Assembly: GCF_014701095.1 (NCBI RefSeq)
Contig: NZ_AP023439.1
Location: 7,304,001 to 7,368,000, forward strand
Origin: Streptomyces tuirus
GTDB lineage: Bacteria > Actinomycetota > Actinomycetes > Streptomycetales > Streptomycetaceae
Direction: 5' to 3'
DNA length: 64,000 nucleotides
The translations under genes were made by a program, and so were the position numbers. The notes under the pieces are model-generated. The model searched no databases. It saw only the letters and a program-made list of their open reading frames with translations, and had not been told where the DNA came from. Shown here piece after piece: positions 44,020 to 52,995 of the stretch. Within the stretch, counting starts at the first letter, position 1. Each line of letters begins with the position of its first letter.

Positions 44020-44940
44020 GTGCACCTCATTCCCCACACCCCCTCACCCACCCGCACCCGCGGGCGCCGGGCCGGACGACTGGCCGGAGCCACCGCCGCC
44101 CTCGCCCTCGCCGTCGGCCTGGGTCCCCTGGCCGGCCCGGGGGCGCACGCCGCGGACAACCCCTACGAGCGCGGCCCGGCCCCCACCACGTCCAGCATCG
44201 AGGCTCTGCGCGGTCCGTACGCCGTGTCGCAGACGTCCGTCTCCTCGGTGTCCGTCACCGGATTCGGCGGCGGCACGATCTACTACCCGACGTCCACCAG
44301 CGACGGCACCTTCGGCGCCGTGGCCATCTCGCCCGGCTACACCGCCTACGAGTCGTCCATCGCCTGGCTCGGACCGCGGTTGGCCTCCCAGGGCTTCGTG
44401 GTGTTCACGATCGACACCCTCACCACCCTCGACCAGCCCGACTCACGGGGCCGCCAGTTGCTCGCCGCCCTCGACTACCTGACCGACCGCAGCTCGGTCC
44501 GCTCCCGCGTCGACGCGAGCCGCCTCGGCGTCATGGGGCACTCGATGGGCGGTGGCGGCAGCCTGGAGGCCGCCAAGTCGCGTCCGGCCCTTCAGGCGGC
44601 GATCCCGCTGACCCCGTGGAACCTCGACAAGACCTGGCCCGAGGTCACGACCCCGACCCTGATCTTCGGCGCCGACGGCGACACCATCGCCCCGGTCGCC
44701 TCCCACGCCGAACCGTTCTACTCGAGCCTGCCCTCCTCGCTGGACAGGGGCTACCTGGAGCTGAACTCGGCGACCCACTTCACGCCCAACTCGTCGGACA
44801 CGACGATCGCGAAGTACAGCGTTTCCTGGCTCAAGCGGTTCATCGACAACGACACCCGCTACGAGCAGTTCCTGTGCCCGCTGCCCCGGCCGAGCCTGAC
44901 CATCGAGGAGTACCGGGGCAACTGCCCGCACGGTTCCTGA
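44020..44940 (+). CDS. Secreted cutinase / polyester hydrolase (PET hydrolase-like)
   Basis: A 306-residue alpha/beta hydrolase. Residues 1-44 form a signal peptide (Arg-rich, then TAALALAVGLGPLAGPGAHA). The mature sequence begins ADNPYERGPAP and follows Thermobifida cutinases and leaf-branch compost cutinase closely: oxyanion/aromatic Tyr107 in GYTAYESS, nucleophile Ser175 in GHSMGG, subsite Trp200 in PLTPW, Asp221 in GADGDTIAP and His253 in SATHFTPN. The disulfide Cys286-Cys302 near the end is kept. It should hydrolyse cutin, polyester films and possibly PET. Start: GTG with GAGAGGA about nine bases upstream. No regulator is adjacent. Confidence 0.95.
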   Translation: MHLIPHTPSPTRTRGRRAGRLAGATAALALAVGLGPLAGPGAHAADNPYERGPAPTTSSIEALRGPYAVSQTSVSSVSVTGFGGGTIYYPTSTSDGTFGAVAISPGYTAYESSIAWLGPRLASQGFVVFTIDTLTTLDQPDSRGRQLLAALDYLTDRSSVRSRVDASRLGVMGHSMGGGGSLEAAKSRPALQAAIPLTPWNLDKTWPEVTTPTLIFGADGDTIAPVASHAEPFYSSLPSSLDRGYLELNSATHFTPNSSDTTIAKYSVSWLKRFIDNDTRYEQFLCPLPRPSLTIEEYRGNCPHGS

Positions 44941-44982
44941 CCCGCCCGCGCGCCCTGGGTCCACGGGGCGGGGCAGCGGAGG

Positions 44983-45019
44983 ACCGGCGGCGGACGCGCG
45001 CGAGGCGTCCGCCGCCGGT
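44983..45019 (+). terminator. Intrinsic terminator after the cutinase gene
   Basis: 15-bp perfect inverted repeat (44983-44997 and 45005-45019) with a seven-base loop. Confidence 0.85.
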
Positions 45020-45167
45020 GCCGTGCCCGGGCACTGCCTGAGCGGCCGTCCGTTGGGACGCCGCACAGTTCGTCCACCGGTCGAGCCCGGTCAACGCGCA
45101 GGTGGAGCAGCGGGTTTGCGCACCGGAGCGTGCGGACGTAAGCCTTCCGGTCATTGCTACGCGCAAG

Positions 45168-45173
45168 TAGCCT
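45168..45173 (+). promoter_or_regulatory. -10 element of the LuxR-family gene
   Basis: TAGCCT seven bases before the ATG at 45181, with no ribosome site: leaderless. Confidence 0.5.
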
Positions 45174-45180
45174 CCGTGGG

Positions 45181-47397
45181 ATGACGGGAGACAGCAGCAG
45201 AGCGCGAACGGCTCCCCGTGCAGGGAGCCGGAACGGCCACGACGCCGCCCGATCGGCCGCCGAGGACCGCGGCCGTGCCGAACTCGAGCGCGGCAGGCGC
45301 CAGCTGTTCGACGGGCCCGTCGGCGACGCGCGTGCGACCCTGCTGCTGGCCGCGTCCCTGCTGGCAGCCGACGCCCCGGAGACCGCCGAGGCCGCACACC
45401 TCGGCGCGGCGGACGCCGCCTGGGCGGCCGGCGACGTCCTGGCCTGTCTGACCACCCTCGACGACACGGACGTGTCGGGGCCGGCGGAGGGCCGCGGCGC
45501 AGCCACGCTCCTCGCCGTCTCGGGGGGAGCATCGACGGCCGTCGGGGGCGGCGCTTCGGCAACCGGCGAGGACGGTGCCGCGTCGACGCCGCACGGCACG
45601 GAGGACCCACCGGTGCCTGGTGCTCGGCGAGGCACGGGAGCCCGGACGCCGTCCGGCGTCGGGCGGGTCCCGGACGGTCCGCCGTCGCCGGGTGCCGCGG
45701 GCGGCCCTGGCGCTCCAGTGTCGCCTGGTGCTCGGCGAGGCACAGGAGCCCGGACGCCGTCCGGCGTCGGGCGGGTCCCGGACGGTCCGTCGTCGCCGGG
45801 TGCTGCGGTGGGCCCTGGCGCTCCAGTGTCGCCTGGTGCTCGGCGAGGCACGGGAGCCCCGCGGCCGTCCGACGTCAGGCGAGTGGCCGATGGTCCACCG
45901 TCGCCGGGTGCTGCGGTGGGCCCTGGCGCTCCACCGTCGCCCGGTGCTCCGCGAGGCACGGAAGCGCCACTGCCGTCCAACGTCGGCCGTGACCTGGACG
46001 GTCCGCCGTTGCCGGGTGTCGCGCTGGGCCCTGGCGATTCACTGCTGCCCGGTGCCCCGCGAGGCCCCGGCGCCCCGCCATCGCCCGGCGTCACGAACCT
46101 CGCCCTTCCGCCCGCAGAGGCCGCGCAACCGGTACAGCCCGCCCCCGGCCTCAGGCCGGCCGGCTGGGTCCGTGACCCCTTCTTCCGGGACTACCGCGAC
46201 GGTATGCGTGCCCTGCTGGCCCGGCGGCCGGAGCACGCCGCCGGGCCGCTGCGGCGCGTGCTGGAGCGGGCCCGCCGTGACGACCGCCCGGAGCGGCTGC
46301 TGCGCGCAGCGGCCGCGGCCCTGCTGCTCGGGGACGTCCACGCCGCCCGCACCGCCGGGGCCCGCGCCCTCGCGGCCGCCCGGACCACGGAGTGCGCCGC
46401 GCTCGAAGCACGCGCCCTGGAGTACCTGGCCTACGGCGAACTGCGCGCAGGCCGTCATGCGCAGGCGCGCGCCCACGCCGAGGAGGGCGTGCGCGCGGCG
46501 CTCCTGGCCGGTCACCGCAACACCGCGGCGAGCCACCACGCGATGCTCGCCCTCGCCGCCTCGATCGAGGGCGACACCGCCGCGGTCGCCGGGTACGCCT
46601 CGGCCGCCCTGGCCACCGCCCGTCGCCACGGCCTGGCCCAGGCCGCGACCCTGGCCGAGTGGGCCATCGCCCGCGCCGACCTGGCCCGTGGCCGTCCCCT
46701 GGACGCCGCCGACCGGCTCGGACCCCTCGTCGGTCCCGGCCCCCGGCGCGGTCACTTCGCCGTCTGGATGCTCGCCGTGCCCTGCTTCGTGGAGGCCGCG
46801 GTGCTGGCCGGACAGCCGGAGGACGCAACGGACGTCGTCGGCGACCTCGCCCGATGGGCCTCCTTCGGCGCCGATCCGCACGCGCCGGCCCAGCACGCCC
46901 GCTGCCGGGCCCTCCTCGCCGCCGACGACCGTGAAGCCGATGACCTCTACCTGCGGGCGCTCGCCCTGCACGACGAGTCCGGCGGCGACTTCGAGCGGGC
47001 CCGCACCGAGCTGCTGTACGGCCGGTGGCTGAGGCGTCGCCGCAGGCTGCGGGAGGCGCGCGGCCGGCTCGGAGCCGCCCTGGTCGGCTTCGACCGCTGC
47101 GGCGCCGGAGCCTGGGCCGACCAGACCCGGGGCGAACTGCGCGCCAACGGAGCCGCGTCCGGGAAGGAGCCGGCCGTGGGGCTGTCGGGGCTGACGCCGC
47201 AGCAACTGCGCATCGCACGTCATGTGGCCGAGGGCGCCACCAACCGGGAGGTGGCCCAGCGGCTGGCCGTCAGCACCCGCACAGTCGACTACCACCTGCG
47301 CAACGTCTTCGCCGCCCTCGGCGTCCGCTCCCGCATCGAACTGGCCCGCATGGTCGACCAGGAGCAGCGCCAAGACCAGCGCCAAGAGCAGCGCTGA
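45181..47397 (+). CDS. LuxR-family regulator with a 36-residue Pro/Gly/Ala repeat region
   Basis: A 738-residue regulator. The N-terminal helical part (about 20-100) is cut off from the rest by a low-complexity region (about 110-315) that contains 4.4 copies of a 36-residue repeat. A long helical TPR-like region follows (about 320-660, with alanine-rich helices and WLRRRRRLREARGRLGAALV). The C-terminus is a LuxR-type HTH (GLTPQQLRIARHVAEGATN, then VSTRTVDYHLRNVFAALG). The start is the ATG at 45181 with TAGCCT seven bases upstream, so leaderless. The signal and targets are unknown. The neighbouring PucR gene is on the same strand. Confidence 0.88.
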   Translation: MTGDSSRARTAPRAGSRNGHDAARSAAEDRGRAELERGRRQLFDGPVGDARATLLLAASLLAADAPETAEAAHLGAADAAWAAGDVLACLTTLDDTDVSGPAEGRGAATLLAVSGGASTAVGGGASATGEDGAASTPHGTEDPPVPGARRGTGARTPSGVGRVPDGPPSPGAAGGPGAPVSPGARRGTGARTPSGVGRVPDGPSSPGAAVGPGAPVSPGARRGTGAPRPSDVRRVADGPPSPGAAVGPGAPPSPGAPRGTEAPLPSNVGRDLDGPPLPGVALGPGDSLLPGAPRGPGAPPSPGVTNLALPPAEAAQPVQPAPGLRPAGWVRDPFFRDYRDGMRALLARRPEHAAGPLRRVLERARRDDRPERLLRAAAAALLLGDVHAARTAGARALAAARTTECAALEARALEYLAYGELRAGRHAQARAHAEEGVRAALLAGHRNTAASHHAMLALAASIEGDTAAVAGYASAALATARRHGLAQAATLAEWAIARADLARGRPLDAADRLGPLVGPGPRRGHFAVWMLAVPCFVEAAVLAGQPEDATDVVGDLARWASFGADPHAPAQHARCRALLAADDREADDLYLRALALHDESGGDFERARTELLYGRWLRRRRRLREARGRLGAALVGFDRCGAGAWADQTRGELRANGAASGKEPAVGLSGLTPQQLRIARHVAEGATNREVAQRLAVSTRTVDYHLRNVFAALGVRSRIELARMVDQEQRQDQRQEQR
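45619..46098 (+). repeat. 108-bp in-frame tandem repeats within the LuxR-family gene
   Basis: Units start at 45619, 45727, 45835 and 45943, with a partial unit from 46051. Each encodes 36 residues beginning GARRGTG or GAPRGT and rich in PSP and GPGAP. The first two are nearly identical and later ones more diverged, so the array has grown from its left end. Each unit can be split into four nine-residue parts. Confidence 0.85.
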
Positions 47398-47588
47398 TCC
47401 CTCGAAAATCTTGGTGGCCGTATCGAGAAGACGCCGCACGACCCTGGGGACCGACCGGACGGTATGTCATCCTTCGAAGCAGCACCACACGGGTGACGAC
47501 GGCCGTACGGGCTGCGCACCCGCCGGACGCCGCCGCGCCCGGACGGCGTCGGGGGCCGCCGGAAGGCCGAAGTCGGGGGAGGACCGCC

Positions 47589-48857
47589 ATGCATCCTGCC
47601 GCACGCACACGTACGACGTTCCGCACCGGCCGGACACCCGTGCCGCAGCCGCGGTCACGACGGATCCGGTCGCTGATCGACGCCGACGCGCTGCGCGTCC
47701 TGCACCGGGCCGCCCGCGTCCTGCTGGACGACCTGCCGGACCTGACCGACCGGCTGCTGGCGGTCCTGCGCGAGCAGGAACCGGCGTACCGGACCGCGCT
47801 GGAGAACGACCACGCCGCCACCTGGCAGGAGGTGCACCGCTCGCTGCGGCACAGCGTGACCTCGCTGCTCGACCCGCGCGGCAGCCGTGAGGCCGCCCAC
47901 CGCTGCACCTGGCGGATCGGCGCCGACCGCGCCGCGCAGGGGCTGCCGCTGGACGCCCTGCTGCACGCGTTCCGGCTGGGCGGGTCCCTGGTGTGGCAGC
48001 GGCTGGTCGAGGAGACCACCCGCTCGTCGCCCGAGGACATCCGGCTCCTCGTGCACGTGGCCACGGACGTGTGGAACTTCGTCGACGAGCACTGCACGCT
48101 CGTGGCGGACGCCTACCGTCAGGCCGAGCGGCAGCTCGCCTGGCGGCGCGAGAACCGGGTGCGGCTGCTGGCGGCGGCCCTCCTGGACGGCACGAGCCGG
48201 ATAGCGGACCTGCCCGAGACCGCCGAGGGGCTGTGCCTGCCCGAGCACGGCCGGTACGTCGTCGTCGCCATCGCCGGCGGTCTGCCGCATGATCTCCCGC
48301 CCGGCGGGAGCGCGTACCTCCACTCGGGAGTGGAGGTCGACCACGGCATCGTCCTCATCGGCGACGAGGGCGACGGGACGGCCGGCCGGGATCCCCTCGC
48401 GGCCCTGGACCTGACCGCCGACGCCCCGGCCGGGCGCCGGGTCGGCGTCGGCAGCGCCGTGACGGGACTCGCCGCCGTCGGCGACGCCCGGCGCCTGGCC
48501 GACCTGGCTCTGAGCATCTGCCCACCGGAAGGCGGCACGGTCCGGCTCACCGAACATCTCCCCGAGGCGCTGGTCGTCTCCTGCCCGGAGCTCGGCGCGA
48601 GCCTCACCGAGCGGGTGCTCGGACCCCTGCTCCGCCTGGAACCGGCCGACCGTGACGTACTGCTGGACACCCTGGTCGCCTGGTTCGCCTGTGAGGGTTC
48701 CGCCCAGCGCGCCAGTGAACGGCTGTACTGCCACCGCAACACCGTCCTCAACCGCCTGCGCCGCTGCGAGCAGCTCATCGGCCGTTCCCTGGCCCGCCCG
48801 CACGACGTGGTGGAGATCAGCCTCGCACTCACGGCGCGCCGGCTGCCGCGCGGCTGA
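47589..48857 (+). CDS. PucR-type helix-turn-helix regulator
   Basis: A 422-residue regulator. The N-terminal half (about 30-200) is the helical RsbR/DUF-type sensor-like domain (LPDLTDRLLAVLREQEPAY through ATDVWNFVDEHCTLV). A GGDEF-like middle part follows, and the C-terminus is the PucR HTH_30 domain (LLDTLVAWFACEGSAQRASERLYCHRNTVLNRLRRCEQLIG). The family often controls purine or amino acid uptake and catabolism. The ATG at 47589 has GGGGAGG six bases upstream. It precedes the five-gene ABC operon on the same strand, though a 45-bp repeat array separates them, so it may control that operon. Confidence 0.9.
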   Translation: MHPAARTRTTFRTGRTPVPQPRSRRIRSLIDADALRVLHRAARVLLDDLPDLTDRLLAVLREQEPAYRTALENDHAATWQEVHRSLRHSVTSLLDPRGSREAAHRCTWRIGADRAAQGLPLDALLHAFRLGGSLVWQRLVEETTRSSPEDIRLLVHVATDVWNFVDEHCTLVADAYRQAERQLAWRRENRVRLLAAALLDGTSRIADLPETAEGLCLPEHGRYVVVAIAGGLPHDLPPGGSAYLHSGVEVDHGIVLIGDEGDGTAGRDPLAALDLTADAPAGRRVGVGSAVTGLAAVGDARRLADLALSICPPEGGTVRLTEHLPEALVVSCPELGASLTERVLGPLLRLEPADRDVLLDTLVAWFACEGSAQRASERLYCHRNTVLNRLRRCEQLIGRSLARPHDVVEISLALTARRLPRG

Positions 48858-49297
48858 CCGGAGACGCCTCAGGCGCTGCCCAGGGGGGCAACACACCCCG
48901 GCGTGGGCAGCGCACACCCGCCCCTGGCGTGCCGCACCGGTCCCGTCGCCCGGGTCGCACCCGCCCCTGGCCTGCCGCACCGGTCCCCGTCGGCCCGGGT
49001 CGCACCTGCCCCTGGCGTCCCGCACCGGTCCCCGTCGGCCCGGGTCGCACTGCCCCTGGCCTGCGCACCGGCCCCCGTCAGCCGGGCCACACCCGCCCTG
49101 CCCAGCCGCACCCACCCCCCGTCAGCCCAGGTCGCGAGCCCACCCCCTGGGCAGCCGCACAATCCCCGCCCGCCCGCGTTGGGAGCGTGCAGCCACCCGG
49201 TCCGAACATCTGTACCGCCCCTCCGGGTCCGTGCTGTCGTGAGCTGCCCTTCCACCGAAGCACCCGTGCCCGACGGCACGGGACCCGAGGAGCCGTG
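48858..49297. repeat. 45-bp tandem repeat array between the PucR gene and the ABC operon
   Basis: From 48917 to about 49135 a unit of 45 bp (43 and 41 bp variants at the ends) is repeated about five times; each has CGCACCGG and CCCGGGTCGCA. It is C-rich on the plus strand. The remaining bases to the ABC start hold the ABC promoter and the GAGGAG site; no -10 was clear. Confidence 0.75.
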
Positions 49298-50173
49298 ATG
49301 CCCGAAGCACCACCGGACGAGGAGCCCGCCCTGCACGTCGAGGGCCTCGACGTGACCTACGGCCGCGCCCTGTCCGCCCTTCGCTCCGTGTCACTGACCG
49401 TCCCGCACGGCACGGTCGTCGCCCTGCTCGGCGCCAACGGAGCGGGCAAGACGACCCTGCTGCGGGCGGTGTCGGGCACCCTGCGCCTGCACCGCGGCGC
49501 GATCACGGCCGGCCGTATCCGCTACGGCGCCACGGAACTCGACGGCCGGGACCCGGTCGCCGCGGTGCGCGCCGGGGTCGTCCAGGTCCCCGAGGGGCGG
49601 CGGGTCTTCGCCGGGCTCACCGTCGACGAGAACCTGCGCTCCGGCGGCCTCGGCCTCGGGCGGCGCCGCCCGGACCAGGTCGCCGAGGCGCGGGAGCGGG
49701 TCTTCACGCTCTTCCCGCGCCTCGCCGAGCGCACCCGGCAGGCGGCGGGCCTGCTCTCCGGCGGTGAGCAGCAGATGCTCGCCATCGGCCGGGCCCTGAT
49801 GGCCGCGCCCCGTCTGCTCCTGCTCGACGAGCCCTCCCTCGGCCTCGCCCCGCAGATGGTGTACCGGATCGCCGAGGTCGTCCGCGAGATCAACGCGCAG
49901 GGCACCGCCGTTCTGCTCGTCGAGCAGAACGCGGGCATGGCGCTGTCCCTCGCCGACACCGCCCACGTCCTGGAGGTCGGCGAAGTACGCCTCTCCGGGC
50001 CCGCCGAAGAACTCGCCCGCACGGACGCCGTGAAGCGGCTGTACCTGGGCGAGACCACCGAAGAAGGCGCCGAGGCTGCAGAAGAGGCCGCTGAAGAGGG
50101 CGCCGACACCGCCGAAGAACGCGCCGAGAACACCCGGAGAGCCGGAACCACCGAGGGGCAGGGAGCCGCGTGA
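49298..50173 (+). CDS. livF: ABC transporter ATP-binding protein, LivF type
   Basis: A 291-residue ATPase with Walker A (GANGAGKTT), the signature LLSGGEQQM and Walker B (LLLLDEPSLGLAP). The LivF markers VPEGRRVFAGLTVDENL and LVEQNAG are present. A C-terminal 40-residue tail is strongly acidic and Ala-rich (EEGAEAAEEAAEEG and onward), which is unusual for LivF. GAGGAG precedes the ATG. Its stop overlaps the GTG of the second ATPase. First gene of the operon that imports branched-chain amino acids or similar compounds. Confidence 0.93.
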   Translation: MPEAPPDEEPALHVEGLDVTYGRALSALRSVSLTVPHGTVVALLGANGAGKTTLLRAVSGTLRLHRGAITAGRIRYGATELDGRDPVAAVRAGVVQVPEGRRVFAGLTVDENLRSGGLGLGRRRPDQVAEARERVFTLFPRLAERTRQAAGLLSGGEQQMLAIGRALMAAPRLLLLDEPSLGLAPQMVYRIAEVVREINAQGTAVLLVEQNAGMALSLADTAHVLEVGEVRLSGPAEELARTDAVKRLYLGETTEEGAEAAEEAAEEGADTAEERAENTRRAGTTEGQGAA

Positions 50174-50970
50174 CCGCCCGCACCACCGCACCGCCCGAAC
50201 TCGCCGTGACGGACGTGACCGTCCGCTTCGCCGGGCTCACCGCCCTCGACGCGGTGTCCTTCACCGTCGCCCCGGGCACCGTCCACGCGCTCATCGGACC
50301 CAACGGGGCAGGCAAGTCCACCTGCTTCAACGTGCTGTCGGGCCTGTGCCGCCCGGCCACCGGCACCGTACGTCTCGGCGACGCCGACCTGACCCGGCTG
50401 GCGCCGCACCGCATCGCCGCGCTCGGCGTGGCCCGCACTTTCCAGAACATCGTCACCACCCAGGGCACCGTCGCCGACAACCTGATGCTCGGCCGCCACG
50501 CCCTGTCCCGGGCCGGCTTCGCCGCCAGCGCGCTGCGCCTGCCGCACGTGCGGCGCGAACAGCGCGAACACCTCGCCCGGGCCCGCGAGATCGCCGAACT
50601 CACCGGGCTCGGACACCACTTCGACAGCCCCGTCGCCCTGCTCTCCTACGGCGACCGCAAACGCGTGGAGTTCGCCCGTGCCCTCTGCCTGGAGCCCAGC
50701 GTCCTGCTGCTGGACGAGCCGGTCGCCGGGATGAACGCGGCCGAACGCGCCCGGACGGTCGAGGTCGTGCACGCCGTGCGCGCCGAACTCGGCCTGTCCG
50801 TCGTCCTGGTGGAGCACGACATGGGCCTGGTGATGCGGCTCGCCGACGAGGTCACCGTCCTCGACTTCGGACGGGCCATCGCACACGGCACACCCGACGA
50901 GGTCCGCGGCGACCCCGAGGTGCTGCGCGCCTACCTCGGCACCGGCGCCGAACAGGAGGACGCGGCATGA
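50170..50970 (+). CDS. livG: ABC transporter ATP-binding protein, LivG type
   Basis: A 266-residue ATPase: Walker A GPNGAGKST, signature LLSYGDRKRVEFA, Walker B LLLDEPVAGMN and switch His in VEHDMGLV. The GVARTFQNIVTTQGTV block is typical of LivG. The GTG start overlaps the preceding stop by four bases, and its own stop overlaps the permease start (ATGA), so translation of the operon is coupled. It pairs with LivF as the heterodimeric motor. Confidence 0.94.
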   Translation: MTARTTAPPELAVTDVTVRFAGLTALDAVSFTVAPGTVHALIGPNGAGKSTCFNVLSGLCRPATGTVRLGDADLTRLAPHRIAALGVARTFQNIVTTQGTVADNLMLGRHALSRAGFAASALRLPHVRREQREHLARAREIAELTGLGHHFDSPVALLSYGDRKRVEFARALCLEPSVLLLDEPVAGMNAAERARTVEVVHAVRAELGLSVVLVEHDMGLVMRLADEVTVLDFGRAIAHGTPDEVRGDPEVLRAYLGTGAEQEDAA

Positions 50971-51863
50971 CCACCCTCCTGGACACCCTCTTCAACGGCC
51001 TCGCCCTGGGCGCGGTCTACGCCCTCGTCGCGCTCGGCTTCGTCATCATCTTCAAGGCCTCCGGCGTCATGAACTTCGCCCACGGCTCCCTGCTCCTGCT
51101 CGGCGGCTACCTCACCGCCGTACTCCACGACGACCTCGGCTTCGCCGGGGCCCTCGCGGTGTCCGTCCTGGCGACGGCGGCCGTGGCCGGTGCCATGGAC
51201 CGCTTCCTGCTCCAGGCCGGCGGGCCGGACCAGCACGGAGCCCATGTGCAGACCATCGTCACCATCGGCGTCGACATCCTCATCCTCACCGACCTGTCCC
51301 GGCGCATCGGCGGTGACCTGCTCTCGCTCGGCGACCCCTGGGGCGACTCGGTCAGCGCGCTGGGGCCGGTGACCGTCGCGGACAGCCGTATCGCCGCGAT
51401 CGTGGTCTCCGCCGTGGTCATCGCCGGTGTCTTCGCCCTGTTCCGGTACACCTCCTGGGGCCTGTCCCTGCGTGCCGCGGCCGAGGACGTCGAGGCGGCG
51501 TCCCTGATGGGCGTACGGCTGGTGCGGATCCGCATGCTGGCCTGGTGCCTGGCCGGAGCGCTGGCCGCCCTGGCGGCGGTCTTCCTCGCCGCGTTCCCGG
51601 CGCCGGGGCTGGAGCGCACGACGGGGCAGATCGCCCTGAAGGCGTTCCCGGCCGCGATCCTCGGCGGGATGGCCTCGCCACCCGGCGCCCTCGCGGGCAG
51701 CCTCCTGATCGGCATGACCGAGGCGCTCGTCGCGGGCTACCAGTCCGACCTGCACGTCCTGGGCGAGGGGTTCGGCGACGTCGCCCCCTACGCGGTGATG
51801 GTGCTGGTGCTGCTGGTGCGGCCGACCGGGCTGTTCGGAGGAAAGGCGGCGGTCCGTGTCTGA
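50967..51863 (+). CDS. livH: Branched-chain amino acid ABC transporter permease, LivH type
   Basis: A 298-residue integral membrane protein with eight or so helices. The family signature (LFNGLALGAVYALVALGFVIIFKASGVMNFAHG) is at the N-terminus; the EAA-like loop appears as AAAEDVEAASLMGV. Gene order (LivF, LivG, LivH, LivM, binding protein) is the reverse of the E. coli order. It forms the membrane pore together with LivM. The start ATG overlaps the previous stop. Confidence 0.93.
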   Translation: MTTLLDTLFNGLALGAVYALVALGFVIIFKASGVMNFAHGSLLLLGGYLTAVLHDDLGFAGALAVSVLATAAVAGAMDRFLLQAGGPDQHGAHVQTIVTIGVDILILTDLSRRIGGDLLSLGDPWGDSVSALGPVTVADSRIAAIVVSAVVIAGVFALFRYTSWGLSLRAAAEDVEAASLMGVRLVRIRMLAWCLAGALAALAAVFLAAFPAPGLERTTGQIALKAFPAAILGGMASPPGALAGSLLIGMTEALVAGYQSDLHVLGEGFGDVAPYAVMVLVLLVRPTGLFGGKAAVRV

Positions 51864-52995
51864 GCGACCCTCCCGAACCCGCGCTGTCCGCGTGGGCTGG
51901 ACCTCGGCGGCCGTCGTCGTCCTGTGCGCGCTGCCCTTCTACCTCGACGCGTTCTGGCTGCGCATCGGCCTGTTCTCGATGGCGGCGGCCATCGGCGCGG
52001 TGGGCCTCGGCCTGCTGTCCGGCACCGCCGGCCAACTCTCCCTCGGCCACGCCTTCTTCCTCGCTGTGGGTGCCTACGGCTACGTGTGGCTGGCCGGTGA
52101 ACCCGGACCCGGGCTGCCCACCGCCGTGGCCGCCGTACTCGCGGTGTTGCTCGCCGGGGCGGCCGGCGGGCTCTTCAGCCCCGTCGCCGGCCGGCTGCGC
52201 GGCATCTACCTGGGCGTCGCGACCCTCGCCCTGGTCTTCCTCGGGCACCACGTCCTGCTCACCGCGGACTCCGTCACCGGCGGATTCAACGGCCGCTCGG
52301 TACCGCCCCTGGAACTCGGCGGGTTCTCCTTCTCCGCGGAATCCGAGCTGACCGTGCTGGGCGTGCCGTTCGGCGCCGAGGAACGACTCTGGTACCTGGG
52401 CGTCGCCCTGTTCGCGGTCACCTGGTTCACCGCCCGCGGCCTGCTCAGCGGCCGTCCCGGGCGCGCCCTGGTGGCGCTGCGCGACAGCGAGACCGCGGCG
52501 GCCGTGATGGGCGTGAACGTCTCCCGGCACCGCTCGGCGGCCTTCGTCGTCTCGTCGATGTACGCGGGCCTGGCCGGGGTGATGCTCGCCCTCTCCTTCC
52601 GCCGCGTGGTGCCCGACTACTTCGGCCTGGTGTTGTCGGTCGACTACCTCGCCATGATCGTCATCGGCGGTCTCGGATCGGTGGCCGGAGCCACCGCGGG
52701 CGCCGTCTTCGTCACCGCCCTGCCGCTGCTGATGACCCGCTACGCCGACCAGCTCCCGCTGGTGGCCGCCCCCGGCACCACCGACGGCACGGTCGGCCCC
52801 ACCGAGGCCGCCCGCTACCTCTACGGAGCGGCGATCGTCCTGATCCTCCTCTTCGCCCCCGACGGCCTGCACGGCCTGGTCCGCCGCCTGCGCGCACGCC
52901 TGCGCCGCCGCCGGGCCGCCCCGCCGCCCGCCGGCACCACGTCCGCTTCCCTGCCGCCCACGACAGCCGTACGAGCCAAGGAGCCCACCCCGTGA
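51856..52995 (+). CDS. livM: Branched-chain amino acid ABC transporter permease, LivM type
   Basis: A 379-residue permease with nine or ten helices. Features are GLGLLSGTAGQLSLGHAFF and the coupling loop ALRDSETAAAVMGVNVSRH. A basic tail of about 35 residues (RRLRARLRRRRAAPPPAG...) extends past the usual end. The GTG start lies eight bases inside the end of livH; AGGAAAGG stands upstream. It completes the pore with LivH. Confidence 0.92.
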   Translation: MSERPSRTRAVRVGWTSAAVVVLCALPFYLDAFWLRIGLFSMAAAIGAVGLGLLSGTAGQLSLGHAFFLAVGAYGYVWLAGEPGPGLPTAVAAVLAVLLAGAAGGLFSPVAGRLRGIYLGVATLALVFLGHHVLLTADSVTGGFNGRSVPPLELGGFSFSAESELTVLGVPFGAEERLWYLGVALFAVTWFTARGLLSGRPGRALVALRDSETAAAVMGVNVSRHRSAAFVVSSMYAGLAGVMLALSFRRVVPDYFGLVLSVDYLAMIVIGGLGSVAGATAGAVFVTALPLLMTRYADQLPLVAAPGTTDGTVGPTEAARYLYGAAIVLILLFAPDGLHGLVRRLRARLRRRRAAPPPAGTTSASLPPTTAVRAKEPTP

